A stretch of DNA of 64,000 nt from Arthrobacter sp. S41 (GCF_004320535.1 NZ_SIHY01000002.1:310001-374000); one strand, 5' to 3'. Counted from the first letter of the stretch, positions 37,101 through 45,888 are shown. Translations and numbers: made by a program. Notes: a model not told the origin generated them from the letters alone.

Positions 37101-37724
37101 ATCAAATCCGCCAAGGTATTCAAAAACGTCGCGGCGGATGAACATACCGGCAGAGGACACTGCGAAGTAGTCGCTGCGTGCGTCGTACTGTCCCTGATCA
37201 ACTTCGTCGGTATCGATCATGGTCAGTCGCTGAGCCTTGCGGTCTACGCTCAGTCCCACCTCGACGAGGTGGCGGGGGTTATCAATGTCCAGCAGTTTGC
37301 ACCCGGCAATGGACACCGATTCTGACGCTTCAACGGCTCGGGTCAGTGCTTCAAGTGCCTCGGGTGCCGGCATGGAGTCATCATGGACGATCCATAACCA
37401 TTCGTCGCGGTCTTCTCGTGCTTCTGGCAGTTGCGAGACTGCCGCTTCCATCGATAGGCCCAAAGAGCCTTCCTCGGCTTGCAGTAAAGCAGCGTTGGAA
37501 GGCAGATTGGCACGCAATACCTCAAGGGAAGCGTCGGAGGAAGAAGCGTCTACTCCAACAAAGCGTTCAATAGGCCTCGACTGGTTTCGCAGTGCGGCCA
37601 AAGTGCGTGGTAAAAAGTCAGCGCCATCGTGCGAGGCAACGATGGCGGTGACATGAATTGGCGGACGAATTAGATTGCTCGTTTCCGTAGACGGCGACGT
37701 TCGCGCTCTGAGAGCCCTCCCCAT
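34194..37724 (-). CDS. very large family 2 glycosyltransferase with membrane domains
   Basis: 1176 residues. The N-terminal GT2 domain (about 20-240) has TAIVASHDGADFLPRTLAAL, a DxD-like IVHDDSMP and the acceptor-side GRGDDVDLCWRNRLAG. A long membrane region with a dozen or so hydrophobic segments follows, then a periplasmic C-terminal part, a last membrane helix and an acidic/basic cytoplasmic tail. The likely role is to build or export an envelope glycan on a lipid carrier; the sugar is unknown. The ATG overlaps the end of whiB by 55 nt, and no later ATG or GTG fits the conserved N-terminus. Confidence 0.85.
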   Translation of the reverse strand: MGRALRARTSPSTETSNLIRPPIHVTAIVASHDGADFLPRTLAALRNQSRPIERFVGVDASSSDASLEVLRANLPSNAALLQAEEGSLGLSMEAAVSQLPEAREDRDEWLWIVHDDSMPAPEALEALTRAVEASESVSIAGCKLLDIDNPRHLVEVGLSVDRKAQRLTMIDTDEVDQGQYDARSDYFAVSSAGMFIRRDVFEYLGGFDPAIPGRGDDVDLCWRNRLAGYRVVVVPEAKMYHQVEVVDSLAGPSEAKRSEVFQRLKFAAPLTLPFLWIGLLLGGIGHFLLALLAKDPGHGFGHLRATLRGLFTPGKLSASRRNVRTIREIPRRQVRKLMTSASQVREYRRNLTTGRDDAEVFGDGSGADAMVEPSGDNFSDFVRIARPPRTTAVLSLIFALLISTAASLIAWRNVLGASALSGGALRPFSQSTKEIGANAISWWQSIGTGLSAPPDNTDALFWLYSVVTFGHANQVAPYLFLAAMPLAALSAWWGIGVVSRSRAVRFFAALVWALLPSLTSSLASGRIGSALVHIVLPVFVMAVIRSMNAQVAVEGARPKTAKAQSVSAWTASACAALLLWVVSAGSMAFFLSATILIYALALSSLHRARSLWWIPLPAVVWNLPLLFAALSEPRLLFTEPGAPTAFSPALPWQMLLGFPEAFDAKAGLVGWDMLPAGPWALVAALLIGAPVIIMALIGTLSSAFSHNATMRRNSRRLLWAGVISLAAGWAVGFIPVSLQSHTSVTAYTGPFVSFTVFALMAAAANALAALRHENQPRTLRARAPRSLVSLMAVLSVIAVAGSGSVLLASQLNPTAASQELTKLVDTQQVQSSQPRTLPATAADAGRSEFQERTLVLSPRSSGEIDSQLVSSSGETLDSISRYSQVKQLDGSLLNPERNESSITSSTQSKAVAKLLSESALDSRDSLRDLGIGYVVLNETGESVPATVRTLNAATGLASVGQTDSGWLWRVDYKTSGETEGAGFARIVDENSGVTVLPTERGKMSNVELPESKLKRTLVLSTAADSKLRASLGDVALRSVAYPENSDTRWAQAYEIPNSGGKLSLTHKESMDTPVLILGALVLLITVLLAIPVPSSRRFANYRNSDYRFREPRAADEELADGHEVLAAAEVRSPSTATGVLPQSRREARERASEIRENLTPKLNDRISDDEAEQEKK

Positions 37725-38236
37725 ATGCCGAAGCGCTCATCATTGCTCAAGGCATATTCTAGACATTCTGAGCGAACAACACATGCGCCGCAGACGCGTT
37801 TCGCGTCTCGAGTCGATCCGCCCTTTTCAGGGAAAAACGCTTCTGGGTCTGTTTGTGCACACAGTGCGCGGGCTTGCCAGCCCAATTCACCTTCATCAAC
37901 TTCGCCGCCGACACCAAGCCAAACGGCCTTGATGCTCTCGCGTACGTCGTCGTCCTCGTCAAGCTCCGGTGCCCAAGATCCTACGGAAGGGATCTCTTCA
38001 GCATCCTGAGATGAGTCATGCTCTTTAAGATAATTGTCGGCTGCAGTTTCAAGATCAGCTGCGAGCGCCACTCGTGCGGACTCACCGGCTTGAGGGTCGA
38101 CAAACCAGTCAGACGGTGCGTCTTCGAGCCCGTACTGAGCGGACGCAACAGCCGAGGTCGAAAATTCGGAGTACCCCTGCTCCAGATTCGCCATGGTGAT
38201 GTTGACCTTTCGATTGGTTTGAGTGGATTGGGCCAT
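37670..38236 (-). CDS. WhiB-family Fe-S transcription factor (WhiB2/WhmD-like)
   Basis: Actinobacterial 4Fe-4S regulator linked to division and septation in the WhiB2 group. The C-terminal domain has four cysteines spaced C-x22-C-x2-C-x5-C (LCAQTDPE ... VCGACVVRSEC), the GIWGGLSERERR turn and a basic tail RRRLRKRAI. It has a long acidic N-terminal extension (about 100 residues). The ATG at 38236 is used; an internal ATG at codon 15 is also possible. It lies directly upstream of, and overlapping, the GT2 gene. The promoter at 38315-38344 carries an inverted repeat. Confidence 0.92.
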   Translation of the reverse strand: MAQSTQTNRKVNITMANLEQGYSEFSTSAVASAQYGLEDAPSDWFVDPQAGESARVALAADLETAADNYLKEHDSSQDAEEIPSVGSWAPELDEDDDVRESIKAVWLGVGGEVDEGELGWQARALCAQTDPEAFFPEKGGSTRDAKRVCGACVVRSECLEYALSNDERFGIWGGLSERERRRLRKRAI

Positions 38237-38314
38237 CTATGGCGCCTACCCATCCGGCAGCATTTATTCCATCAAACTAGAGAATGTGATGGATTCCGCC
38301 GGACTCACCATCTA

Positions 38315-38344
38315 ATTACATCCGTGTAACTCCGCTAGAGTCAA
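38315..38344 (-). promoter_or_regulatory. whiB promoter with an overlapping palindrome
   Basis: Minus-strand TTGACT (38339-38344) and TGTAAT (38315-38320) with 18-bp spacing. TTACA-TCCG-TGTAA (38316-38329) is an inverted repeat covering the -10, a plausible repressor or activator site. Confidence 0.5.
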
Positions 38345-38481
38345 GTGGGGAGGTCATTCTAAGAACAATTTTCAGGAAACTCCCGGCACAACACGCCGTC
38401 AAAACGGGCAGAAGAGCGGGCGAGTCTCGACTTGCTTGAATTCCCGGTGAATTCTCAGTAACTAGTTTCAAAGGACGATCA

Positions 38482-39210
38482 ATGAGTAGCAACCAACAAC
38501 TTGGAACTTTCGTCGAAGCACTGCTCGCGGTGCGACGGTCCTCGGCGTCTCCTTGGCTTACTTGGCATTCTCAAAGTGGTGAACGCATCGAGCTCTCTGG
38601 ACGGGTATTTGACAACTGGGTGGCTAAAAGCGCGAATTTGCTGGGCGACCTTTACGACCTCGGCGAAGAATCCATCGTCGTCATAGGCCTCGCCCCACAC
38701 TGGAAATCGCTGGTTCTGGCCCTAGCTGCATTGCACCACGGCGCCAAACTTGTCGACCCAGCTCATCAAGATGCGCAGAGCGCGGCCCTGTTTATTACGG
38801 CCACGCCCAACGATGAAAACATTCCAGCAAGTAGCGAGATCCTCGCAGTGAACCCGGCAGCTCTCGCGCTGTCCTTCGGTTCGGATCTGGGGCCCGTTGC
38901 TGAAGATTTTAATGCCACGGTACGTTCTTATGGCGACCAGTTCTACCCATCGGCAGTAGCTGGTTCTACCGCGGCCATTGCCACCCCTGCTGGCGCAGAG
39001 CTGAGCATCGAAGAGCTCTTCGCACCGGCGGCAGATCCCAAGGGCACGATCTTGGTACGTGCGGATCAGCCAATTTTGAAACTACTCCCCTACCTAATTG
39101 GGCAGTGGAAAGCCGGGGACGGCGTAGTTCTGGTTGAAGATTCTCTAGAGGTCAGCGACCGCCTACGAGATGGTGAGCGCATCACCTTCGACTACGTGCC
39201 TGGGGCCTAA
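38482..39210 (+). CDS. TIGR03089 family protein
   Basis: Actinobacterial family related to the N-terminal part of acyl-adenylating enzymes, but with no known activity. 242 residues beginning TFVEALLAVR; the body has WLTWHSQSGERIELSGRVFDNWVAKSANLL and VVIGLAPHWKSLVLALAALHHGAKLV. The adenylation P-loop (SGTTGxPK) and catalytic C-terminal lysine domain are absent, so it should not be an active ligase. The ATG has AAAGGA at 7 nt. It is divergent from whiB and overlaps gtrA by 4 bases at its 3' end. Confidence 0.82.
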   Translation: MSSNQQLGTFVEALLAVRRSSASPWLTWHSQSGERIELSGRVFDNWVAKSANLLGDLYDLGEESIVVIGLAPHWKSLVLALAALHHGAKLVDPAHQDAQSAALFITATPNDENIPASSEILAVNPAALALSFGSDLGPVAEDFNATVRSYGDQFYPSAVAGSTAAIATPAGAELSIEELFAPAADPKGTILVRADQPILKLLPYLIGQWKAGDGVVLVEDSLEVSDRLRDGERITFDYVPGA

Positions 39211-39788
39211 CGAAAGACCTTAGGAGTAGAGCCGGTGTCGGTCGGTCCATTGGAACCTGTTGCTAGGTCCTTGCCGTCCGCACCGGTTTCGCTCTGTGGT
39301 CGACCCAAAATCTCGTGGTCGTGGGCGAACTCTTCTTCCTGATCCATTTCCTTACCAAAGACCCAGAAGCGGTAAGCGAAGAAGCGGAAGATGGTGCCCA
39401 GGATCAGGCCGACGACCGAACCGGCAATGAAGACCGAAGTTGCATCGGTTAGACCCAGCCAGTACTTGGTGACCCAAACACACGCGGCCGCAATGCCCAG
39501 ACCGATTGCGTTCATGATGATGAACATCACCAGCTCGCGCACCACATTCGCTTGGCGACGATGGCGGAAGGTCCAGTATCGGTTAGCGACCCACGAGAAG
39601 ATGGTCGCAACGACACCTGCAACGATTTTTGCCTTAACCTGCGAATCGCTCATTGAGCCATGCAATAGCCAGACATAGATGCCCGAGTCAATGATGAACG
39701 CGACGCCACCGACGACACCGAACTTCGCAACTTCACGCCAAAACAGCGATATGAGTCCGGCAATTTTTGATTTGATGCGCTCGAGCAA
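39207..39788 (-). CDS. GtrA-family membrane protein
   Basis: Four-helix membrane protein of the GtrA (flippase-like) family, thought to move lipid-linked sugars across the membrane. Family features: FGVVGGVAFIIDSGIYVWLL, KIVAGVVATIFSWVANRYWTFR and a second pair of helices ending FRFFAYRFWVFG. An acidic cytoplasmic tail of about 45 residues follows. The TTG start has GGAGG at 4-5 nt. The context (LCP, ManA, GT2) suits an envelope-glycan role. The gene order matches Rv3277 near purK and purE. Confidence 0.88.
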   Translation of the reverse strand: MLERIKSKIAGLISLFWREVAKFGVVGGVAFIIDSGIYVWLLHGSMSDSQVKAKIVAGVVATIFSWVANRYWTFRHRRQANVVRELVMFIIMNAIGLGIAAACVWVTKYWLGLTDATSVFIAGSVVGLILGTIFRFFAYRFWVFGKEMDQEEEFAHDHEILGRPQSETGADGKDLATGSNGPTDTGSTPKVFR

Positions 39789-39951
39789 GGGTCCTCCAGG
39801 GAATCAAGTTCCCGTCTGGCTAGCAGTAACAGGGCGCGCAGAGCAGAACTCAGAGCACGCGACCTTGCTATTTTATCGGTAGTTTCTGGTGATTGACCGA
39901 ATTCTGAGAGTAATCAGACAACGCGCATGCGAATCTACCGCGTGATTTCGA

Positions 39952-39957
39952 TACCCT
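39952..39957 (+). promoter_or_regulatory. -10 element for a leaderless purK transcript
   Basis: TACCCT ends 7 nt before the GTG; no Shine-Dalgarno is present. Confidence 0.35.
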
Positions 39958-39964
39958 AGATATC

Positions 39965-41125
39965 GTGAGCTTTCCAAAAATTGGTGTGATTGGTGGCGGG
40001 CAGCTAGCCCGAATGATGGCCCCCGAGGCCCTGAACCTAGGTTTTGAACTTCATGTTCTGGCCGAAGGGCCCGAGGTGTCGGCAGCCCGAAGTGTTCCTG
40101 ATGCACCCATTGGTGACTACAAGGACCTCGAAACCCTGCGCAAATTTGCTCAGGGTAAGGACGTGGTCACCTTTGACCATGAACATGTTCCCAACGAATT
40201 TCTCACCACGCTAATCAATGAAGGCGTAAACATTCAGCCGCGCCCGGCCGCCCTGATTCATGCACAGGACAAGCTGGTAATGCGTGAAGCTATCGAAGCT
40301 CTGGGCTTGCCCAATCCTGCGTGGGCCAAGGTAGATGATGTTGAGCAGCTGATCGCTTTTGGTGATCAAACCGGCTGGCCCATCGTGCTCAAAACCCCTC
40401 GCGGCGGATATGACGGCAAGGGCGTGCGCATGCTGGATAACGCACAAGACGCCAAAGACTCTGCCGACTGGTTCGCCAACGGTCCACTGCTGGCCGAAGA
40501 CAAAGTCGATTTCTCCCGAGAACTTTCAGCCATGGTGGCACGCACCCCCTCCGGTGAAGCCAAGGCCTGGCCAGTAGTGCACACCATCCAGGTTGATGGA
40601 GTCTGCGACGAAGTTATTGCACCGGCCCAGGAACTGGATCAGGCTACGGCCCAAGCCGCTGCGCAGGCGGCACTGCTGATCGCCAATGAATTTGGTGTCA
40701 CCGGTGTCATGGCTGCAGAACTTTTCGAAACGCCCGGCCAAGGGGCTGGTTTTGTGATTAATGAATTGGCCATGCGTCCACACAACACCGGGCACTGGAC
40801 CATGAATGGTTCTATTACCAGCCAGTTCGAACAGCACCTGCGGGCGGTTCTAGATTTGCCGCTGGGTGAAACGAGCGAGTTGGGTCTGACCGTCATGAAG
40901 AATTACCTTGGCGGCGCCAACCAAGATCTTTACTCTGCGTTTAGCGCTGCCCTGGCCGCCGCGCCCGAGGTGAAGGTCCATGCCTACGGCAAATCGGTGC
41001 GTCCGGGACGCAAGATCGGACACGTAAACGTAGTCGCTAATGCCGGGCAGAGCGTGGATGAACTTCGCTCCCAAGCCAATAAGGTCGCCGCGATAATCCG
41101 CGACGGCGTGGATGCTGACCACTAA
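39965..41125 (+). CDS. purK: N5-carboxyaminoimidazole ribonucleotide synthase
   Basis: ATP-grasp enzyme of purine synthesis converting AIR and bicarbonate to N5-CAIR. It begins KIGVIGGGQLARMMAPEA; the ATP-grasp region has IVLKTPRGGYDGKGVRML and the C-terminal block has ELAMRPHNTGHWTM with the family NxGHxT motif. The 386 residues match PurK. The GTG start lacks a Shine-Dalgarno but has a -10 at leaderless spacing. purE follows, with a hairpin between the two. Confidence 0.95.
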   Translation: MSFPKIGVIGGGQLARMMAPEALNLGFELHVLAEGPEVSAARSVPDAPIGDYKDLETLRKFAQGKDVVTFDHEHVPNEFLTTLINEGVNIQPRPAALIHAQDKLVMREAIEALGLPNPAWAKVDDVEQLIAFGDQTGWPIVLKTPRGGYDGKGVRMLDNAQDAKDSADWFANGPLLAEDKVDFSRELSAMVARTPSGEAKAWPVVHTIQVDGVCDEVIAPAQELDQATAQAAAQAALLIANEFGVTGVMAAELFETPGQGAGFVINELAMRPHNTGHWTMNGSITSQFEQHLRAVLDLPLGETSELGLTVMKNYLGGANQDLYSAFSAALAAAPEVKVHAYGKSVRPGRKIGHVNVVANAGQSVDELRSQANKVAAIIRDGVDADH

Positions 41126-41138
41126 TCTTTTGACCGCC

Positions 41139-41172
41139 AAGAGCCACTGCACCCAACAACGCAGTGGCTCTT
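41139..41172 (+). terminator. terminator or attenuating hairpin between purK and purE
   Basis: 12-bp perfect stem AAGAGCCACTGC with a 10-nt loop, in the 75-nt gap between the two purine genes; the tail is not U-rich. Confidence 0.6.
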
Positions 41173-41200
41173 ACACTTACTTATCCCAAGGAATATTCTG

Positions 41201-41731
41201 ATGTCTGTTGCACCTCTTGTTGGCCTTGTCATGGGTTCGGATTCCGATTGGCCAGTACTGCGCCTCGCCGCACAAGCCCTGGCTGAATTTGGCATTCCCT
41301 TTGAAGCTGACGTTGTCTCTGCTCACCGGATGCCCACCGAAATGATTGAGTACGGTACAAAAGCTCACGAACGCGGACTGCGTGTGATCATTGCTGGCGC
41401 TGGTGGCGCAGCTCACCTGCCGGGCATGCTCGCAGCAGTTACTCCGCTTCCTGTCATCGGAGTGCCAGTTCCACTGGCTAAACTTGATGGAATGGATTCT
41501 TTGCTGTCCATCGTTCAGATGCCTGCAGGAGTCCCCGTAGCAACTGTTTCCATCGGTGGTGCACGCAATGCAGGATTGCTTGCAGTGCGCACTCTCGCAT
41601 CGGGAACCGACGAGCTTGCACAGTCATTGCAGGTAAAGTTGCTTGAGTTCGCAGAATCTCTGCGCGAATCAGCCCACGCTAAGGGTGCTGCACTGCGCGA
41701 AGAAGTTGCCAACGAGAATTTCGCTTCCTAG
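41201..41731 (+). CDS. purE: N5-carboxyaminoimidazole ribonucleotide mutase
   Basis: Converts N5-CAIR to CAIR, the step after PurK. Class I PurE motifs: [24 protein letters not shown] and [26 protein letters not shown]. The 176 residues include the short basic-free C-terminal tail usual in actinobacteria. The ATG has AAGGA at 8 nt. It lies 19 nt upstream of the LCP gene, which may be read from the same transcript. Confidence 0.95.
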   Translation: MSVAPLVGLVMGSDSDWPVLRLAAQALAEFGIPFEADVVSAHRMPTEMIEYGTKAHERGLRVIIAGAGGAAHLPGMLAAVTPLPVIGVPVPLAKLDGMDSLLSIVQMPAGVPVATVSIGGARNAGLLAVRTLASGTDELAQSLQVKLLEFAESLRESAHAKGAALREEVANENFAS

Positions 41732-41749
41732 GGAAAGTCACATAAGTAC

Positions 41750-43387
41750 ATGGGTTCTGCCAATCATCGCGCACAAGGTCCGTTGCGCAGTCCGGAGACC
41801 ATAAGCGCTCCGCAACGCAGCAAACGTGCGCTGATCTTGGTCCTCTTGACCATTTTCTTCCCGGGCAGCGCTCAGCTCGTTGCCGGAAACCGCAAACTTG
41901 GACGTATCGCCGTCACGGTCACCATGATTTGCTGGGTGGCTATCCTTGCCGTCCTCGCAATCTATTTCATTAACCGTTCGGTGATCCTTGGCTGGGTCGC
42001 GCACCCGAACTTCCAGATGTTCCTGATCATCGTGCTCTCAGTATTGGCCGTCGGTTGGTTCGTCATGTTCGTTAACACCTTGGTGATCATCAAGCCAAGA
42101 ATGTTGGCACCAGGTATGCGCGCTATCGTGACCGTGTTTACGCTAGCTGCGGTTGTGGCCACCAGTGGCGTGTTCATTTACGGAGCATCGATTCTGAACA
42201 CCGGTCGCGAAACCATCGTGTCCGTCTTTGACGAAGGACCGGCCTTTGAACCGGTCAACGGGCGCTATAACGTCGCCGTGTTCGGTGCCGACTCCGGTAG
42301 CGACCGCGAAGGTGTGCGTACTGACTCAGTGGCACTGCTTTCGGTGGATGCCAAGACCGGCAAGACCCTATTGATCTCCATCCCGCGTAACTTCCAGGGT
42401 GCTCGCTTTGCCGATGACTCACCGATGAAGAAGATCTGGCCTGACGGCTACAACTGCGGTGACGAATGCATCTTTAACGCCATCTACCGCAACGCAACCG
42501 ACGAGCACGCTGACGCTTTCCCAAGCACAGTTAAGAACGTCGGTGCGCAGGCCGCGATGGACGCTTTGGAAGGCACCACTGGCCTACCTGTTCAGGGTTA
42601 CGTCATGGTCGACATGGCTGGCTTCGAGCAGTTTGTTGATGCCCTCGGCGGCGTGAACATCGATTCGGGTGGCTGGGTTCCTTACAACGGTAAGCGCTAC
42701 GAAAACAGCACCATTCGTACCCACTGGTTCGCTCCGGGCAACCAGACCTTCACCGGAAAGCAGGCCCTGTGGTTTGCTCGCTCCCGTGACTTCACCGATG
42801 ACTACCACCGCATCAAGCGCCAGCAGTGCTTACAGCAGGCAATCATCAAGCAGTTCACTCCGCAGACCATTCTGAGCAACTTCACCAGCATCATGTCCGC
42901 CGGTGAACAGCTGGTGGAAACCAACATTCCAGCCGGTCAGCTCGGTTCCTTTGTCTCCTTGGCAGAAAAGGTCTCCTCGCAGCCAATGGCTCGACTGACC
43001 CTCGGCGCTCCGGACTTCGAACGCACCTTCTCCACCTACCCAGATTTTGATAAGTTGCAGGGTCGAATTCAGACCTTGATTGCAAAGCAAAACGAATCGG
43101 ATGATGAGAAGAAGGCTAAGAAGAGCGCCGCGGCTGAAGCAAGTGAAGACTCAACGGATTCCTCCAAGTCTGAAGAGAGCACTGAGAGTACCGAGGCTTC
43201 CGAGGACGCTTCAGATGCTGGAGATATCAATAACGCGCCGAAGCTGTCCGACAGTGGCGACGCGGAGTTCACCCAGCCTGATGGCAGCCCGATCACCGAG
43301 GAATACTTGGTTGAGCTGGAAATGGCCGGCGCAACCACCAGAATTTCTCAGATTGCCGCCAACAACGACGAGTGCACCGTTCCTTAG
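41750..43387 (+). CDS. LytR-CpsA-Psr (LCP) family cell-wall glycopolymer ligase
   Basis: Transfers lipid-linked glycopolymers to peptidoglycan outside the membrane. The N-terminal part has four hydrophobic segments, more than the single helix of simple LCPs. The LCP core follows: VFGADSGSDREGVRTDSVALLSVD with the Asp and Arg, LLISIPRNFQGARF and the RSRDFTDDYHRIKRQQ arginines. A paired-cysteine insert YNCGDECIF is present. The C-terminus is a Ser/Glu-rich flexible tail ending with a Cys. It corresponds in context to Rv3267. It is closely linked to purE (19 nt). Confidence 0.9.
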   Translation: MGSANHRAQGPLRSPETISAPQRSKRALILVLLTIFFPGSAQLVAGNRKLGRIAVTVTMICWVAILAVLAIYFINRSVILGWVAHPNFQMFLIIVLSVLAVGWFVMFVNTLVIIKPRMLAPGMRAIVTVFTLAAVVATSGVFIYGASILNTGRETIVSVFDEGPAFEPVNGRYNVAVFGADSGSDREGVRTDSVALLSVDAKTGKTLLISIPRNFQGARFADDSPMKKIWPDGYNCGDECIFNAIYRNATDEHADAFPSTVKNVGAQAAMDALEGTTGLPVQGYVMVDMAGFEQFVDALGGVNIDSGGWVPYNGKRYENSTIRTHWFAPGNQTFTGKQALWFARSRDFTDDYHRIKRQQCLQQAIIKQFTPQTILSNFTSIMSAGEQLVETNIPAGQLGSFVSLAEKVSSQPMARLTLGAPDFERTFSTYPDFDKLQGRIQTLIAKQNESDDEKKAKKSAAAEASEDSTDSSKSEESTESTEASEDASDAGDINNAPKLSDSGDAEFTQPDGSPITEEYLVELEMAGATTRISQIAANNDECTVP

Positions 43388-43461
43388 ACGGATCATGCAC
43401 TGCAGTACCAACGGTTAGACCCCCCGACCGCAACGCAACCCAATCACTGTTAATGAAAGGC

Positions 43462-43467
43462 TATGGT
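43462..43467 (+). promoter_or_regulatory. -10 element for a leaderless manA transcript
   Basis: TATGGT ends 8 nt before the GTG at 43476; no ribosome site lies at normal spacing. Confidence 0.3.
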
Positions 43468-43475
43468 CAAGCGAC

Positions 43476-44684
43476 GTGTTCGAGTTGAATAACGCGATCA
43501 GGGACTACCACTGGGGATCCGATTCTGAGATCTCTGACTTGCTGAATCTGCCTGCGGAGATTACTCCGCAGGCAGAGATGTGGCTTGGTGCTCATCCTGG
43601 GTGCCCAAGCCGTGTGGCGGATGAAGATGTTGCGCTTAATGACTTCATCGCGCAAGACCCACAACACATCTTGGGTACTACTGTGGCCCAGCGTTTTGGC
43701 CGATTGCCATACTTGTTCAAAGTACTCTCGGCCACCCAGCCGCTATCAATCCAAACCCATCCAACGCTCAAGCAAGCTCAAGAACGTTTTGCCTCGGAAA
43801 ATGCCAGTGGCAAGGCTTTGGATGCAGCTGATCGTAACTACAAGGATGACAATCACAAACCGGAGATGCTTTATGCGCTCACCGATTTTGTGGCTCTGTC
43901 TGGATTCCGTCAGCCAGCTCAAATCATCAAAGATCTACGCTTGGTATCCGGTGAGCTCCCAGCCAATCAGCTGGGTGAGGTCAAGCGGATCATCGGTCTG
44001 TTGCAAGGATCGGATCCGTTGGCGCAGACCTTTAAGCACATTCTCACCGCGGGTGTACCCGTGGCCCAAGCCGTTGAGCAGATCTGCGCAGCCATCGAGT
44101 CTTCGGCAAAGTTGAGCTCTAATATTCACTTTGCGGAGCTTGTCTCGATCAACAAGATCTACCCGAACGATCCGGGCGTACTTGTTGCTCTGTTGCTGAA
44201 TTTGGTTTTCTTGGAGCCAGGACAGGCCATCAGTTTGGGTGCCGGAAACGTACACGCTTATCTGCGTGGACTCGGCATCGAGGTCATGGCCAATTCGGAC
44301 AATGTATTGCGAGGCGGACTAACCAGCAAGCACATTGATGTTCCAGAGCTCTTGGACGTCACCATAGCCCAGCCCTCCCCCGCACCAATTCTGGAGCCGG
44401 TAGCGTTGGCTAACCATGACCGCTTGTACAAGCCAGAGTTTGAAGAGTTCCAGTTGCAGGTTCTGGATCCGACACAACCAGGCCAAGCATCGGATCTGCA
44501 ATTGCACGGGGCCGCCATTATCTTGTGCACCGCAGGCGAATTCTTGATCAGAACCCAAGAAGGCCAACGGACAATTACCCGGGGCCAATCCTTGTTCATC
44601 ACCGCTGCGGAACTACCAGCTTCAGCAACTCTCCAAGGTGATACTCGGGGCCAGCTCTTTGCTTCCAGCTCGCAGCTGGACTGA
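43476..44684 (+). CDS. manA: mannose-6-phosphate isomerase, class I
   Basis: Zinc enzyme interconverting fructose 6-phosphate and mannose 6-phosphate, feeding GDP-mannose. Signatures: LNNAIRDYHWGSDSEISDLL, the zinc ligands in PLSIQTHPTLKQA and YKDDNHKPEMLYAL, and AGNVHAYLRGLGIEVMANSDN with the GGLTSKHIDV block. The 402 residues match the family. The GTG start has only a leaderless-type -10. It lies upstream of the shared terminator with glpX. Mannose made here could serve the PMT and glycan enzymes nearby. Confidence 0.94.
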   Translation: MFELNNAIRDYHWGSDSEISDLLNLPAEITPQAEMWLGAHPGCPSRVADEDVALNDFIAQDPQHILGTTVAQRFGRLPYLFKVLSATQPLSIQTHPTLKQAQERFASENASGKALDAADRNYKDDNHKPEMLYALTDFVALSGFRQPAQIIKDLRLVSGELPANQLGEVKRIIGLLQGSDPLAQTFKHILTAGVPVAQAVEQICAAIESSAKLSSNIHFAELVSINKIYPNDPGVLVALLLNLVFLEPGQAISLGAGNVHAYLRGLGIEVMANSDNVLRGGLTSKHIDVPELLDVTIAQPSPAPILEPVALANHDRLYKPEFEEFQLQVLDPTQPGQASDLQLHGAAIILCTAGEFLIRTQEGQRTITRGQSLFITAAELPASATLQGDTRGQLFASSSQLD

Positions 44685-44725
44685 CATCTCTGACACCAGC
44701 CGCTACGAACGTTGAGCGATTAAAC

Positions 44726-44765
44726 ACCTGCGGCCATGGACTTACTTGAGTCCATGGCCGCAGGT
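44726..44765. terminator. bidirectional terminator between manA and glpX
   Basis: Perfect 17-bp stem ACCTGCGGCCATGGACT with a 6-nt loop; both genes converge on it. Confidence 0.9.
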
Positions 44766-44782
44766 CTTTGTCTTACCTGGAT

Positions 44783-45847
44783 TTAGCGGGTGTAAGCTTC
44801 CCACTTGTCCTGGTGGTGTTCGCCTTCAACGAAGCGGATGGTTCCGGACTTCGCGCGCATAACGATCGACTGGGTGCTGATGCGGTTGCCCTTGTAGCGC
44901 ACACCGCGCAGCAGGTCGCCGTCGGTGATGCCGGTAGCTGCGAAGTAGCAGTTATCCGAGGTCACCAAATCGTTGGTGGTGAGAACGCGGTCCAACTTGT
45001 GGCCAGCGTCCAGCGCCTTCTGCTTCTCGTCATCGTCGGTAGGCCATAGACGTCCCTGGATGACACCGCCCAGTGCCTTGATAGCGCAGGCGGTCACAAT
45101 GCCTTCTGGAGTTCCACCGATACCCATCAGTGCGTCAACACCCGTGCCTTCACGAGTTGCCGCGATAGCACCGGCTACGTCGCCATCCATGAGCAGCTTG
45201 GTGCGAGCACCAGCAGCACGGATCTCTTCGATCAACCCAGCGTGACGCGGGCGGTCCAAGATGGTGACGGTAATCTGGCTGATCTTCTTGCCTTTGGCCT
45301 TAGCGATCAGGTGCAGGTTTTGCTTCACAGGCAGACGTAGGTCAACTAGGTCTGCTGCTTCTGGTCCGGTGACCAGCTTTTCCATGTAGAACACTGCTGA
45401 CGGATCAAACATGGATCCGCGGTCAGCTACTGCCAAGACCGAAAGTGCGTTGTTCAGGCCCAGGGCCGTCAAACGGGTTCCGTCGATTGGGTCAACGGCT
45501 ACGTCGCACTCCGCACCGGTGCCGTTGCCAACTTCCTCGCCGTTGAAGAGCATTGGTGCTTCGTCTTTTTCGCCTTCACCGATAACAACAACGCCATTGA
45601 AGTTCACGGTGGAGAGCAGACCACGCATTGCATCAACTGCAGCGCCGTCTGCCGCGTTTTTGTCTCCGAAGCCAACCCATGGCGTGGAAGCGATAGCGGC
45701 CGCTTCTGTAGCGCGCACCAACTCCAGTGCTAGGTTGCGGTCCGGCTCCGCGTCGGTTAACGACAATCGCGGAGAAAGTTGGGCATAATTGTTCTTTTCG
45801 GTCACGAAAGATCCCATCACTGAGTCGTAGTCATTGCGCCTATGCAA
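44783..45847 (-). CDS. glpX: class II fructose-1,6-bisphosphatase
   Basis: Gluconeogenic phosphatase converting fructose 1,6-bisphosphate to fructose 6-phosphate. GlpX motifs: [48 protein letters not shown] and [20 protein letters not shown]. An internal ATG at codon 11 (MGSFVTEK) is an equally good start; a TAGAAT lies just upstream (45855-45860). It is divergent from the DUF4245 gene, as Rv1099c/Rv1100. Its product also supplies ManA with substrate. Confidence 0.93.
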   Translation of the reverse strand: MHRRNDYDSVMGSFVTEKNNYAQLSPRLSLTDAEPDRNLALELVRATEAAAIASTPWVGFGDKNAADGAAVDAMRGLLSTVNFNGVVVIGEGEKDEAPMLFNGEEVGNGTGAECDVAVDPIDGTRLTALGLNNALSVLAVADRGSMFDPSAVFYMEKLVTGPEAADLVDLRLPVKQNLHLIAKAKGKKISQITVTILDRPRHAGLIEEIRAAGARTKLLMDGDVAGAIAATREGTGVDALMGIGGTPEGIVTACAIKALGGVIQGRLWPTDDDEKQKALDAGHKLDRVLTTNDLVTSDNCYFAATGITDGDLLRGVRYKGNRISTQSIVMRAKSGTIRFVEGEHHQDKWEAYTR

Positions 45848-45888
45848 ACACTGACATTCTAGCTCTTTAGAAAATTACGTGACAGTTC

